Assembly: GCA_022885665.1 (NCBI GenBank)
Contig: JAGQDJ010000278.1
Span: 310,001 to 374,000 of the forward strand
DNA length: 64,000 nucleotides
Direction: 5' to 3'
Source: Triops longicaudatus
Lineage: Eukaryota; Arthropoda; Branchiopoda; Notostraca; Triopsidae
Below the pieces are notes generated by a model that did not search any database, was not told the DNA's origin, and was given only the letters and a program-made list of their open reading frames with translations. Numbering within the stretch: position 1 is the first letter of the stretch; each line of letters opens with the position of its first letter. Shown piece by piece: positions 1 through 11,571 of this stretch. The position numbers and the translations under genes were made by a program.

Positions 1-219
1 CCGTAGCTGTAACCGTATGCCTTATAACCAACAGGGTAGTATCCGTAACGGGCATAGAAGAGCTCGGCGGATTGTTGGTCTTCGCTCTTTTCGGCATCGG
101 CGGCAAAAGCCACGGCCAACAAAGCGAACAAGGCAACGAAGCTCTATAAATTAAACAATGTGATTAATATTCTTTTATCTGCGTACATTCACTGTAGAAC
201 TTACAAACAACTTGTACAT
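1..219 (-). CDS. Small secreted Tyr/Ala/Pro-rich protein, copy 1 (3' end outside window)
   Basis: This is the 5' part of a two-exon gene. Exon 1 is 205..219 and encodes MYKLF; the intron is 144..204 with GTAAGT and TAG borders; exon 2 runs from 143 beyond the window edge. The visible protein starts with a hydrophobic signal peptide ending near AFA, followed by an acidic stretch and a Tyr-rich segment with YARYGYYP. It matches copy 2 (3248..3614) almost base for base, apart from the last codon of exon 1 (Phe instead of Leu) and the first of exon 2 (Ser instead of Thr). Frame, splice sites and TATA box are intact, so it looks like a live gene. Such Tyr/Ala/Pro-rich secreted peptides occur in arthropod cuticle, silk or cement, but the function here is not known; I do not recognise a named family. 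Confidence 0.85.
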
Positions 220-291
220 GGTGATGTGTATTGGAAGGTTGCTCGGCGAACGTAGCAGAAGAGTGGATACTGTCGGAAGGTATCAGAGGAG

Positions 292-299
292 CTTTTATA
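292..299 (-). promoter_or_regulatory. TATA box of secreted-protein copy 1
   Basis: TATAAAAG on the minus strand, about 75 nt upstream of the ATG at 219. The same motif sits at the same distance in copy 2 and, as TATAAAAA, in copy 3. This implies a 5' UTR of roughly 45 nt. Confidence 0.75.
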
Positions 300-3063
300 C
301 CACTTGACATTGGAGGCTTGGCTACTTGTTGGCGTTGTCAAGGTTACGGGTTTATTTTTTTTAATTAATTTTCTAAGTTCAAGTTATGTGAACGAAACAA
401 AAATTTTGAAAGAGGAAAAAGAAGAAAAAATAAAACCACGTTTGCTCCATTTGTGATGGTTAGTGGGGTACAAAGAACTTCCTTAAAACTTTTTGTCGCC
501 TCAAGGTAGGAGTTCAAACCAATGGGGTGTGACGCCACAAGTGGTACTGTAGAAGTAGCCTTGAGGTGTAGGAATGTTCAGAATCAACTTAGCGAAGTTA
601 CCTGTCATTTTTCTGTTTTATATTTGTATCGCTAGAATTTATAAAATTCATAGGCTGTATACCTTAGTACTCACTAAAGACAAACGTGTAATTAGATGTA
701 AAAGTTTTGTAATTTTCAAAAAATCACTTGAATTCTCAATTTGGACTTCTGAAAACAGCCCTTGAACGGCCAGGTTAAGAACGATCGATTTTCTTTTCAC
801 AATCTAAGACCTTGTGGAGTGCAATATTTGACGTATTACAGGATGTTTTTTTTTTCACCGAGTACAGGAATTATGCGGAAATTCATTAGAAGATGCTGCT
901 AATTTTAAAATTATACTATAAAAACCCCAAATTTGACATGGGATACTAATTTGTCAATAGCCTAAATAACCTGTCGGAAGCAGTAATCTTTTGCAAAGCT
1001 ATACAGTCTGTTCCACACACCTAAAGTAAAATGAAAGCATCACTCGATTTTATTTGCGGTTCCTTAGAACTTATAAGCCGTCAAAGTTTAGAGGAGTAAA
1101 CCTTACTTTCTTAAGAACATTTTTAAATACCTCTAGAGCTTAGATAACTTGCTTATTCTCCAAAGTCATTTCCTTTTGTTTTTATTATGTTTTGAGAAAA
1201 ATTGTGCCTAGTTAATCTGTTAATAAAACTACTTCTGTGAATGGAAAATTTCACAATTCTTTGTGTCCAAATATTGCTTAACAATGAACTCTAGATATGT
1301 TTCACTTTACGTGTGTGTAAATTTGTTGACGTAAAGAGTTAAAAAGACTAATTCGCGCATACAGTATGTTATTATTTTTAGAGGGTTGTGTTTTAACGAA
1401 TTACTAGCCGTGTTATTCTTCATTTGCCAAGATTTCCAGGGTTGGTCATATTTGAGAGCCATTCTAGAAACGGGGTTTTCAAGTCTTGACGAAAAAGGGA
1501 AAATTTTGATTAAAATGTGCGAATTAGCCTAGAAATTGCAGAGAATGAGCTGCGAAATTTTTGCAGCAGTTTGATAGAAGAGACTTCAGTCTGCCACTTT
1601 CTGAAATAGAACAGGCCTAATGTGAGCCATGAGCCACATTACCATTTTGCATTTTAAGCGAGAGTGATGTTAAACTAGTCAATTAGAACTTCGTTCGACC
1701 TTTGGACGTAGCCAAGCTTTCAATGCGTTGAGAAAGAGTTAAGTTTGAGTTCATTTACTAGGGACATGGAGATAGGAGAATGCACCAGTGACTATTCATT
1801 TTTGGCGGCTTCCGATAAAGCCGTCTCCGGACCTTTTAAGTACATCAGCTATTATGGACACATAAAACTTACTTGACAATTTTACTTTAACGCTTGATAT
1901 TTTTTAAAATGGTTGCAACAGTAAACTTTTCCGTTATAATTTCTCGCAATCAACGGAGAGACATTTTCAAAAAAATCGCTAGGTCATTTATAGTTGTTCT
2001 TGTAATTTTCATCTAAATTTTTTAATTTCGAAAACTTATCTCTGATAGTTGCTAGGTATCAGTAATTTAAATGCGTTAAGTATGTTTTGAAAAAATATGT
2101 AATAGTTATTGGAACATTACCATTGCAATTTTCTGTTTTTTTTTCCCCATTCAGTCAATGTAAAAGCAGTAAAAGGGTAAAAGGTGTCCTTAATACTCAA
2201 CTGTAACAAGGATGTGAAAACTGTGCAAACACTGGAAAGGCTGCGAGGAAACAAGCGAGTGTAATCATACTCATTTTTTTCCGAAGCGTAGCGTTTGGTT
2301 AAATATTTGTTTGCAAAATAGCTTCTCAATGAGCCTTTTCATTTATTTGTAGGCTACTTGTGTAATGCTTCCTCTATCCGTATTCGAAACAGATGACTTA
2401 GGTCATGACTGAAAGGTTGATTTCCTGGAAGCAGCCACAGATTGCATAGCAATTCTTTTCCACATCGGACTCTTTGCAGTTGTAAGGTATGAACTATGTA
2501 CAAGAATCTAGAGTAATGTCTTGACTGAACTTGAAAAACTGCTGGGTATGTGTTTGGAATCCTGAATTAAAAGATTTCTTTGCTTACGAATTTTTTTTTC
2601 TAGCTGTTCAATGTTTTTCCTATGTAAGGAATTGTATAGCCTATTTCTCCTTACAGAACACATTATGTGAGGAACTCGAACGATTAATTCACCGGTGTAT
2701 TTTTTAACGGAGTGTACTGTAAAAGTCCTTGTTTTTTTAGTGATATTAGATTGTAAGGAGAACTAATGTCAAATTCCATAGTCTCATAGAGGCTCTCGCG
2801 GTTTGCTATGAGTGACGAAGAAACTCCTCGCTTTTTTGCAGACTACTGACATTGTGGTAGTCACCCGGTTTTACTAAAACTTAAATGTGCGACTTTAAAG
2901 CATTCAAAGAACCTTTCGCTCTTCCGGTGATCTCTACCTTTTGAAATTCAAAACTCCAAATACATTGGATTTCTGTTCCAACTGATAAATTAAACATGTG
3001 GAAAACATGATTTTCAGTGACTTTTGGCAAAGAAATACAAGGATCTTTTAAACAAGGCCTTTG
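300..3063. other. Intergenic DNA between secreted-protein copies 1 and 2
   Basis: The copy 1/copy 2 homology fades out near position 341. Beyond it I see AT-rich DNA with short open frames on both strands that have no domain, signal peptide or splice context. The right end should hold the 3' UTR of copy 2; an AATAAA on the minus strand lies at 3064..3069, about 180 nt past its stop codon. Confidence 0.6.
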
Positions 3064-3069
3064 TTTATT
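3064..3069 (-). promoter_or_regulatory. Candidate poly(A) signal of secreted-protein copy 2
   Basis: AATAAA on the minus strand, about 180 nt downstream of the TAG stop of copy 2. It is the closest canonical signal I found; the cleavage site itself cannot be seen. Confidence 0.35.
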
Positions 3070-3247
3070 TCAACGAACGGTTTAACTTACAACGTCAAAT
3101 GCAATGTACGACATCCGTAATCTTTAAAGTCCAGGGACGGTTCTAGAGAGTAGTCACCAACTAGTTCTGCTAATATTCGCCCAGAAGCCAGACATCGTTT
3201 GGTTGGTGTTAAGTTTGGCCCAGGGTGCAAGAAGTCTTTTGCCGATT

Positions 3248-3614
3248 CTAGTATACTACAGCAGCAGCGGCAGCGGGGTAGAAGCCAGCGGTTTTGTACG
3301 TAGCCGGAACAGCGGCGACCGGGTAGCCAGCGTACGGATAGGCAGCGGCAGCGTAAGGATAGCCAGCGGCAGCGTAAGGATAGGCAGCAACATTGCCGTA
3401 GCTGTAACCGTATGCCTTATAACCAACAGGGTAGTATCCGTAACGGGCATAGAAGAGCTCGGCGGATTGTTGGTCTTCGCTCTTTTCGGCATCGGCGGCA
3501 AAAGCCACGGCCAACAAAGCGAACAAGGCAACGAAGGTCTACAAATTAAACAATGTGATTAATATTCTTTTATCTGCGTACATTCACTGTAGAACTTACC
3601 AACAACTTGTACAT
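3248..3614 (-). CDS. Small secreted Tyr/Ala/Pro-rich protein, copy 2
   Basis: Complete two-exon gene. Exon 1 is 3600..3614 (MYKLL), the intron is 3539..3599 (61 nt, phase 0), and exon 2 is 3248..3538 with a TAG stop. The 101-residue product has a signal peptide (about residues 1-19, ending AFA), a short acidic linker, a Tyr/Gly segment (YARYGYYP, then YKAYGYSYG), and a C-terminal half built from repeats of YPYA separated by Ala runs, ending in AAAAAVVY. The Ala runs and YPYA repeats recall structural extracellular proteins of cuticle, silk or adhesive; that is inference from composition, and no named family is recognised. Copies 1 and 3 flank it on the same strand. All three share the tiny first exon, intron position and TATA box, so they form a tandem family likely to be strongly and coordinately expressed. 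Confidence 0.9.
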
Positions 3615-3687
3615 GGTGATGTGTATTGGAAGGTTGCTCGGCGAATGCTAGCAGAAGAGTGGATACTAACGGTTGGTATCAGAGGAG

Positions 3688-3695
3688 CTTTTATA
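3688..3695 (-). promoter_or_regulatory. TATA box of secreted-protein copy 2
   Basis: TATAAAAG on the minus strand, 74-81 nt upstream of the ATG at 3614, in a block conserved with copy 1. Confidence 0.75.
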
Positions 3696-5874
3696 CCACT
3701 TCGCACTGAAGGCTTGAGGTACTTCTTGGCGTTGTCAAGGTTGAGAAACTAATTTTCAAAAGAAAAATCACGATGTCAGAATGGGAGCAAAAAGAACACT
3801 CTGCACTGCTACTAGTTCTGGTGGAAGTGGTGGGCAGTAAGGAAAGTGCCTTAGGACTGATTTTAGTCCCAGGCCAGGGTTTTTAGCGTTTTGTGGGGTG
3901 TTTTTCTTTAGACACAAAGTAGTACGTACATAGGTGGTAGTGTTTTCCAGAAATGAAGGAAGTACACGGTGGATGTCTGGAAGTACTATAATAGTCGTAC
4001 TATAATAGTAGTAGTAGAGGAGATCCAGCTTACTAAAACTGCTTGAAATTTTCTTTAGCTTTTATATTTGCGTTATTTTTATTGCAACTAAAGATTTAAA
4101 TTAGTGAAAGATTAGTCTTTAAGAGTAAATAAGTCAAAATAGTACTTCTGAGTCTTCAGAATGTCTAAGTGATTTCTGTGGTAAAAATTAATCATTATAA
4201 ACTTATGCAAATTCTAACCCTTTGAGAGTTTACGTGCTCGGTGAACACTTTTAGGGTATTTATTTTTCGAACTAAGTCTCTGAATAAAAGTTGCTGTGTA
4301 GCAAACGTGTTTCTCCAGTCGCGCGTAAAAGTTAAATGACCCTTGTAGAAAAGAAACTTTAAAAAAAGCGTAAAGAACATGAACAATCTTTGATGATAAC
4401 TGGCATGTACTAAATGATTGTCATTTTTTGCACAATGAGCATTCTGTGGATGTGTATAAAAAAGAGCAAAAGCTGCTTGAAAGAAAACATGTTTTATTCG
4501 ATTTCTCCTATCAATTTTAACTTTGTTGCGTAGTCGTATGTATCTAGTTCATATAGTGTGCTTTTACGGACAAACATGCTCCTCAACCGCTCTTGTTTAA
4601 AGCAAAATCGAAAAATATATGTGATGGCATAGGACGTTTTCAACGGCATTTTTAAAAATTTTTTTTACTCATCATGCAGATTCGCGAAAATTCACTGGAA
4701 CTTTTGCCTTCAAAGTTGTCATTGCTAAGCAATTTTTATGTAAACAGTTTCAATACAGTTTTCCTGCACCAAACCCTCTTGATGATAGGAAAAGCCTCTG
4801 AAGTTATAGTGAGCCTACATTCTGTCAGATTTTTCAGTCTCGAATGACCTCTATCGTGTCAGGTCGTGTGCTTTTGTGAGCTTCTGTTCATTTTAAACAA
4901 TACAATAAACTTACGCGGTGCTAGATGGTGATACTTATGGGTTTCGAAAACTAACACTATTCTTCAATATAAAAAACTGACGCAGAGTTGGTGATAAATT
5001 GAGCCCCTTCGCGAAGTCGCAGACAAGTTTTTTTTTATAAAGTTCTCTGGTAATTCGCTCAAAGTAAATTTTTCAAATTTAAATACAATTCTAATTTTTA
5101 TTGGATGATGTTCCGTATCTTTTCTTTTTTATTATTTTTACGATGTTTGCATTTGTAATTCTTGATTGGTGGCTCCGAAAAAGGTTCGCCGCCTGCTATG
5201 GATTTCCACCCTATTTTTGAAATGTCTAATCCACTATTACAGTTCGTCTGAAGTTTCACGTAGGGTGGGAAAAGTTAATACTCATATGTGTTTGTACTGT
5301 GTAGGGATGTGTTGAACTTGGCTCGTCGCGCTATGATAAAGTCGTGAAATTTTCGTTTCCGTAAAATATTATTCAGATTAGTATACTATGAAAGCCAAAA
5401 AAAAAGAGAATTCGGCCACCATGTAAAGCAAACCGTATTTATTTATTTTTTTTTTTTTTTTGCGCATTGACATATGGTCAAAGATGTCAACTAAAAAATC
5501 AGAAAGTAGATGAAAAATGTCTACGGTAGAATGTGCTCCACTGTCCATGTGCGTGTTCGTTATCATTCTTTTTTAAGGTTCAAAGAAAAGACACGAGGAA
5601 GCTATGACTGCAGTGAACCGTTTTCCATACCGCATCAAACAAGTCGTCGAACGAAAAATATTGTATAATCGTAGAGCAACTTGAGAATTGAGTTTTAAGG
5701 AGGCCTCCATGTATTTGCAAATAAACTGCACAACAGTTCTGCAGGTGACTGCCGGGTGGATAACAAAAAGGAAAATAACAAAAGAAAATGGATGCTCTTT
5801 CCTTGGACATGTGAAGGGGGTAAGGTGATCCGATAACAACAAATGGTTAACAAGTACAGGCCGTGTGTGTGATA
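3696..5874. other. Intergenic DNA between secreted-protein copies 2 and 3
   Basis: No gene is seen. The region has a short degenerate repeat near 3981-4018 built on AGTACTATAATAG and a run of AGT units, plus poly-T tracts (for example 5446-5461). Open frames at 5573-5982 show no recognisable domain and overlap the 3' end of copy 3. Confidence 0.6.
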
Positions 5875-5991
5875 TTTAATCAAATTGGGGTCGTTCCATG
5901 GTCTGTAAACGATAGTGAAGGATTTATCTTGTCTTTCTGCCACTCGTTCAGCTAAGCCGTCCGTGGGCCGTACGACGTCCAAATTCCCTGC

Positions 5992-6303
5992 TTAGAAGAA
6001 CTTGTAGGCGTAGGGATAAGCTCCGTAAGCGTAGTTGTAGGCATAAGGGTAGTTGTAGGCATATGGGTAAGCGCGGAGACCTACGCCATAACCGGGGAAT
6101 GCTCCGTAGGGGTATGCTCCGTAGGTTGCGTAGAAAAAGTCATCAGCTTTCTGGTCTTCTTTGGCAACTTCGGTGGCGAAGGCGACAGCCATCAAGGCGA
6201 AGAAAGCGACGACCTAAGATAAGATAGACAACAGAGAAGACGTAAGTAAACTCTTCATGTGGGAAAAGGTCTAATTCTGCTAACTTACCAAGAGCTTGTA
6301 CAT
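5992..6303 (-). CDS. Small secreted Tyr/Ala/Pro-rich protein, copy 3 (divergent)
   Basis: Exon 1 is 6289..6303 (MYKLL), the intron is 6214..6288 (75 nt, phase 0), and exon 2 is 5992..6213 with a TAA stop; the product is 78 residues. Residues 1-19 form a signal peptide (VVAFFALMAVAFA core). The mature start resembles copies 1 and 2: an acidic EDQ stretch, then FFYATYGAYPYG in place of LFYARYGYYPVG. The C-terminus is made of repeated YPYAYN/YAYGAYPYAY units and lacks the long Ala runs of copy 2, so it is a paralogue with a different repeat. An ATTAAA on the minus strand at 5875..5880 could be its poly(A) signal. Secretion is well supported; a structural or adhesive role is only inferred from composition. 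Confidence 0.88.
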
Positions 6304-6376
6304 GATTGCGGAAGGTTGGTGGTTTGCGAAGTGAACGCTAGCAGAAGACAGGATACAGAGAAAAGAAGCGTGCGTC

Positions 6377-6384
6377 TTTTTATA
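6377..6384 (-). promoter_or_regulatory. TATA box of secreted-protein copy 3
   Basis: TATAAAAA on the minus strand, 74-81 nt upstream of the ATG, the same spacing as in copies 1 and 2. Confidence 0.7.
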
Positions 6385-9300
6385 CTGCAAGGAACTACTT
6401 CCAATGACCATCGGCGACCGTTTACGGATACTAGACTAATTTATTGTTGTTGTCCTTGAAGTAGGACTTTGGCCTCTTCAACAACGTGAGGTCCACGCCC
6501 AGGTTAGAGCAAAGGTACGCTCCATTGTGTTTTGTCAGTTTTTTTGCCATTGTTTTTGTTTGGATCCTGCAGTAGTCCTCAAGCACAGTTTTCATTACGG
6601 GCTAGTTATATTCAAGGTTATCCTGGTGGATACGCCTGGGAGGGTGTTGTGGAGGAAAAATATATGAGTAACCGGTTGAAAATACACCGTTCTGTTTAGG
6701 GAAGTCTGTCCTTGCACTAGTACTACGCGTAACCGTGATCTTGAACTTGAGGATAACCATCAGTCACGCATTGTTACAATGCAGCCCTATTCTCGTGCAG
6801 AAAACTATAGGTTATTCCTGAAGCAGCGTGATCCCGTGTTTTAGACCATTATTTGTTTTTTCCTAGTTTTTAGACAAGAACCGGATTTTACACACCGCAG
6901 GATTTTTGTTCTCAGGACTGTTAAAAGGCTTGTTTACTTAAATATACGTGCATAGCAACGTACATAACAGAATTGCTTTCATAGCCGCTGAACAGCGTTC
7001 TAACCCTTCTAACATAATAAACTACCGAATTTTAACCTAGTAGTAAATGCTGATACGAAGAACAGGAATGTTTCTAAGTAAAACCTCGTTATAACAAATG
7101 CCTATGAGGTGAACCAAATTGTTTCTCTATGTAAATTGCCGTTTATACACAAGTAGTCCGTGATGCCTGAAACAAGAAACATGCTAATATATATATTTCT
7201 TACAGATCATTTTATATCTGGCATAACTCAGAACTCATCAGACTAGCTATGCTTCACATATTATTTGAATAATTAAGCACTTTTTTAATTCAAGAACATT
7301 TAGAATAGCAACACGCTACGTTCACGCCTTTATTAACTCGGAGAAAAAACGGGGTGATGTAAACCAATAGTTATTGTAATTGCATTGACCTGCCAAACTG
7401 TGTTATCACGCACAATATTTTTGCTTATTTTCGATGTATGAGTACTAATAAAGTGTAAAATGTGAAACACGAATGTCAACAGGGAGTAAAAAAGTTACCA
7501 ATGGGCCATTCTTACGTGCATTTCATTTTTTTTTAAGTGCAGCATATTTGCTCGGAATGTGTAACGGGTGAATCAGAAAAGCTAAAGGAAAATATTTAAT
7601 TGTAATCTTTGGCATAATTTAACTATGTTTAAAAGGCAGAAAGTCTTAAATGCCAATAAAACAGTGCAAAAGCTTTGAAAAGGAATGAATACCGTGTAGC
7701 TTAAAAACAAATGGCGTTAAAGGTGTGTAAGTAAAGCCAATGGGCATTCCTAAAGGGAACTTTGACGAATCCCTTTGCGGATTATCTTATAAACTTCACT
7801 CTATTACCTCACGCAGATTTTAGATTTCATGTCAATAAAGAAAACATTACAAAGAGCATATAAACAAGCAGTAACTACGAACGTGTTTGAGTCGTATAAT
7901 AATTTAGGCATAATTGGAAGTTTTGTTATTTTTTTTAATAACGAGAAGTGAAAGCCTTTTTTAATCCTTATCGCAGATTCGCTAATGTTTCTCCATGGTT
8001 TATTAATATACTGAACATGCTGTAGGGGTTCATTCATGCATCGTCTATGTAATGTTTTTTAAAGGTTCGCGGTTGACATTCAACTTATAAGTGATTATTC
8101 CAAGTCCCTTTTCCCTTAATGAAGTTAAATCAGCCTCAAGAGGCATAATTAGACTTCTATGACTTGCTCGGTAAAGTTTTGTTTTGCTCAGCACTGTACA
8201 CGCAAGGGTGTGCAAAATTTGTCTGTTATATTTGGTTGTATGTAATAGCTAATATTGGCCTGAAATGCCTTAGAAAATAATATTTATATATTTTTTTTGT
8301 CCTTTCTATTATTTCACGTTTCATGCCGTGTTTTAAGGGACACCGCATCGCAACGGAGACATGGTTCCATTTTTTTTTGCGAAAAAACCGTTCTACCCCC
8401 GTTCGGGAGATGGCTTGAAGAACTCTTTCACGAAGTGCAATTTCTTTAGACAATATAATGAGAAATATTAATTAAAATGTAACGCTGATTTTCATAGTAC
8501 ATTACTAATAGAAAGAGAATATTACTTTCTGTCATACTGCGACCTTTACAGTTTAACTTAATTATATATAATATCAAATTATGTCATTTTTGTGTGCTCT
8601 ATTCATGTAACAATTCAAGGGTTAATGATTCAAGAAAAAAAGCTTGAACACCAATAATACACATGAAAGACATGGAAGTCATGAAAACTATTAAATTACT
8701 TGTGCTATTTTTTAAACAGGAATGTTTACGCCGTTCTTTTGAATAAAATTTACTTGAAATGAAAGAACTTTGTAGGCTGCAATCTTAGGACAATACTGTA
8801 GCCTGTATTAGTAGGGCAGAGAACTGTTTTCAAAGCACTCTAGAAATACGTTCTATTAATTTACAAAACTGGCTTTCATGAAAAATTCCTGCTTTTCTCA
8901 AAATGCAATGGACACCAACAAACAACTTTGTATTATAAAAAAGAGCAAAGATTCTAATTTTCAGATATACTTTTATTTTTATCATGCGCGAAATCATAAC
9001 GAAGATATTCAGGAAACAAGAAAATATTCAACGTGGTCACGTGGTGCTGCGACGATGGGATAGTCCGGCACGTGTGTTAACTCTACAAAAATCACATCCT
9101 TTAATGCTAATCGTTTCATTTTAAGCACGAAAATGGCGGTTTTTAGTGGTTCCGCGATGCCACGGGATGACTTGATGTGTTGTGTTTTATCCCCCCGTGA
9201 TGTCACATTCGCGCGTACTAGCAAAATCGCAAGGCAATAACTCTGGAACGGCTCATCATAAAAAATTAAACAAAATTCAAAGTTCTTAGAATAATTTGTG

Positions 9301-11453
9301 CAATAAGAATTCATAAAAATCTCAATATGTGTTTTTGGTGTTCATTGCCCTTTAAAATTATCGATTTCTAAAAGAAAGAAACTGTACACAAGTTTTCTTT
9401 TATGCAAAGAATTTAGACATCTGTGTGTGCTGTAGCTGAGTTGTTAAAATAGATTCTTTCAGCAGTAATATTTCCATAGCTAGCAGGAATTTAGTATGAG
9501 CAGAAATTTGACCATACACTAGGTTTCCAAACGATTTTTGAACTGACTTGCCATCGAAGATTATTAACGTGCAAAAGTGAGACGCCTATACAGTAATCAA
9601 TGCATATCCTCTATTGCGATTTGTGCAAACTCTTTTGACTTCCAAAAAAACAAGCACATAATTTTCATGCCATACGACAATGTATTCACACGGTTAATGT
9701 TTTATAGCAAATAATTCATGCAAGCAAAAATTCGTGTAGTGACTTATATAGAACGGCCTACGCTACAGCTTTTTATATTCATAATTGCTTTCTAAACATT
9801 AACTATACTATCTAAATCTTTTTTCAATAAGTTTGTATACTAACAAAATTGAAAGTAAAATAATATTTCTCCAGAGGATTTCGCACTGAATACGTTTTTC
9901 TCATTGTGTTAGTGTGCAAAGAGACAAAATTGGGAGCTTAACAGCATTCAATTATCGTTTGACACGACATGTGGCTACTAGTAATAAGTGGTCTTTTTTT
10001 AAAATTATCTTATACATGCTTTCTAAAAGCAAGAAGCACACTATATTAAGTGACACTTGGTAGTTGAAACGAGCAGCGCAGTGAACTGAAACAGACCGAA
10101 ACTAGCAAGTCGGAAGACTTAACACGAAAGGGCTGCTATTAATTGCAAATAACATTCAATTTTTCCTATGAATTTTCATGTATAACATGTTTCATCACTC
10201 AGTATTTTATATATGGATCATCTACTTAAGAAATACGAAAAGTCCAGCAATAACAAGTGTAAGTTTTGGACACGTCCCTTATATTATGGGTGTGGGGTGG
10301 GGTAGAGTAGGGCGGGGTGGGGGGCAGTGGATCTTCTCCATTTTGTAGAGGCTTAAAGCAGGGTTTCAACTACACATTAAACTTCACTAAACAACAATTA
10401 AATTCCGATAAGTCCTACTTTAATTTGATTCATTTTTTCCTTTATCTTTTGAATAAACCATTTTTTATATATACGAAGATTTTATGCATTGAAGCAGAGA
10501 GAAAACCCGACAGTTTTCCATGATAGTCACTTTTTGCAATATGATTAGCAATGTACAGTACTTTTAGTAGAAAATCGTCCCCAACAGAGTTGCCGTAGCT
10601 AGTGCCACGACAGTTACACGAGTGTGTCCCACTTTAGGCTACCGTGAAGGCTCCGAAGCGTCTGTTACACAGTGCCGCGCCGTTAGCATTCGGCGCTTTG
10701 TTGGGGCCATTTTTTTAGGTAAAGTGTAACACCTAACTCATATTATCGCCTAAAACATACATGACAGCTAAAACATATATTTATGAATAAAAGGCTGTTT
10801 GGCCCGCATGTCTTTAAAAGCCTCCCGTTTACATGAATCAAAACTAACGAATCTACACAATGATCACATCGCAGATTTCTCTGGAACTCAAGGAACGTGC
10901 TCCGAGAGCTTACAAGAACAACCTGAAGATATAATTCTGAAGTGTCACTAAGCTGAGCGACAAGTTCGTATCCCAGTATATGCAATAGAGCTCATATTTC
11001 CCTCTTTTCCTCCATTCAAATTAAAATTCTTTAGAATTCAAGAATGCCACAGACGATAATACGTCGGGCAATTGATGTGGCTCGTCTTAGAACTGTTAAA
11101 AATAAATAAAATTAATGTGAAAAATAACTTTTATATGTACAATAGTAACTTAAGCTGAAGTAATTAATTATGAGCGGTGCCCGAGCAGAGGAGCTCAGAC
11201 GACCACGGGTGTTTCTTTTTCTTTTCAAGTGTAGCGCGTTCGGTGTTCGTATAGATTCCACTTGAGTCCTCTGTCGCTAGCGTTTGTTTGTACAGTAGGT
11301 AACAATAGTGCAAACATTGATTAAGTGGGAAGGATACATTTAATGTTTGACAGTCCAATCTCAATCAATATGGCTTTTTTTGCTGGAAATTGAAGTATTG
11401 ACCTTGGACTGTTATGTTGTTTCGACGAACTTTTCTTTTACATAAATAGGGGA
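6385..11453. other. Intergenic DNA, no gene recognised
   Basis: Five kilobases of AT-rich sequence. I checked the open frames on both strands; none shows a domain, signal peptide, repeated family motif or plausible splice neighbours. The only structured element is a G-rich tract at 10288-10326, listed separately. Confidence 0.55.
10288..10326 (+). other. G-rich tract with quadruplex-forming pattern
   Basis: At least five runs of three or more G separated by 1-7 nt (GGGG-T-GGGG-TAGAGTA-GGG-C-GGGG-T-GGGGGG). This meets the usual four-run quadruplex pattern. It sits in intergenic DNA about 1.2 kb upstream of the GILT-like gene; whether it has any role cannot be told. Confidence 0.6.
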
Positions 11454-11461
11454 CTATAAAG
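11454..11461 (+). promoter_or_regulatory. Candidate TATA box of the GILT-like gene
   Basis: CTATAAAG, about 115 nt upstream of the first ATG at 11572. Spacing is compatible with a 5' UTR of roughly 85 nt. Support is motif and position only. Confidence 0.35.
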
Positions 11462-11571
11462 TGAGGTTTCATAAAGGCTAATTTAAATCTGGAAAATATT
11501 TGAACAACTGTATTACTTATAAGGGAGACTGCAGAAAACAACTTTGGACCAGCCACAACACTTTTACAAGC

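Noticed and set aside
574..765. 63-codon open frame between secreted-protein copies
   Set aside because: No homology to the neighbouring family, no signal peptide and no promoter motif.
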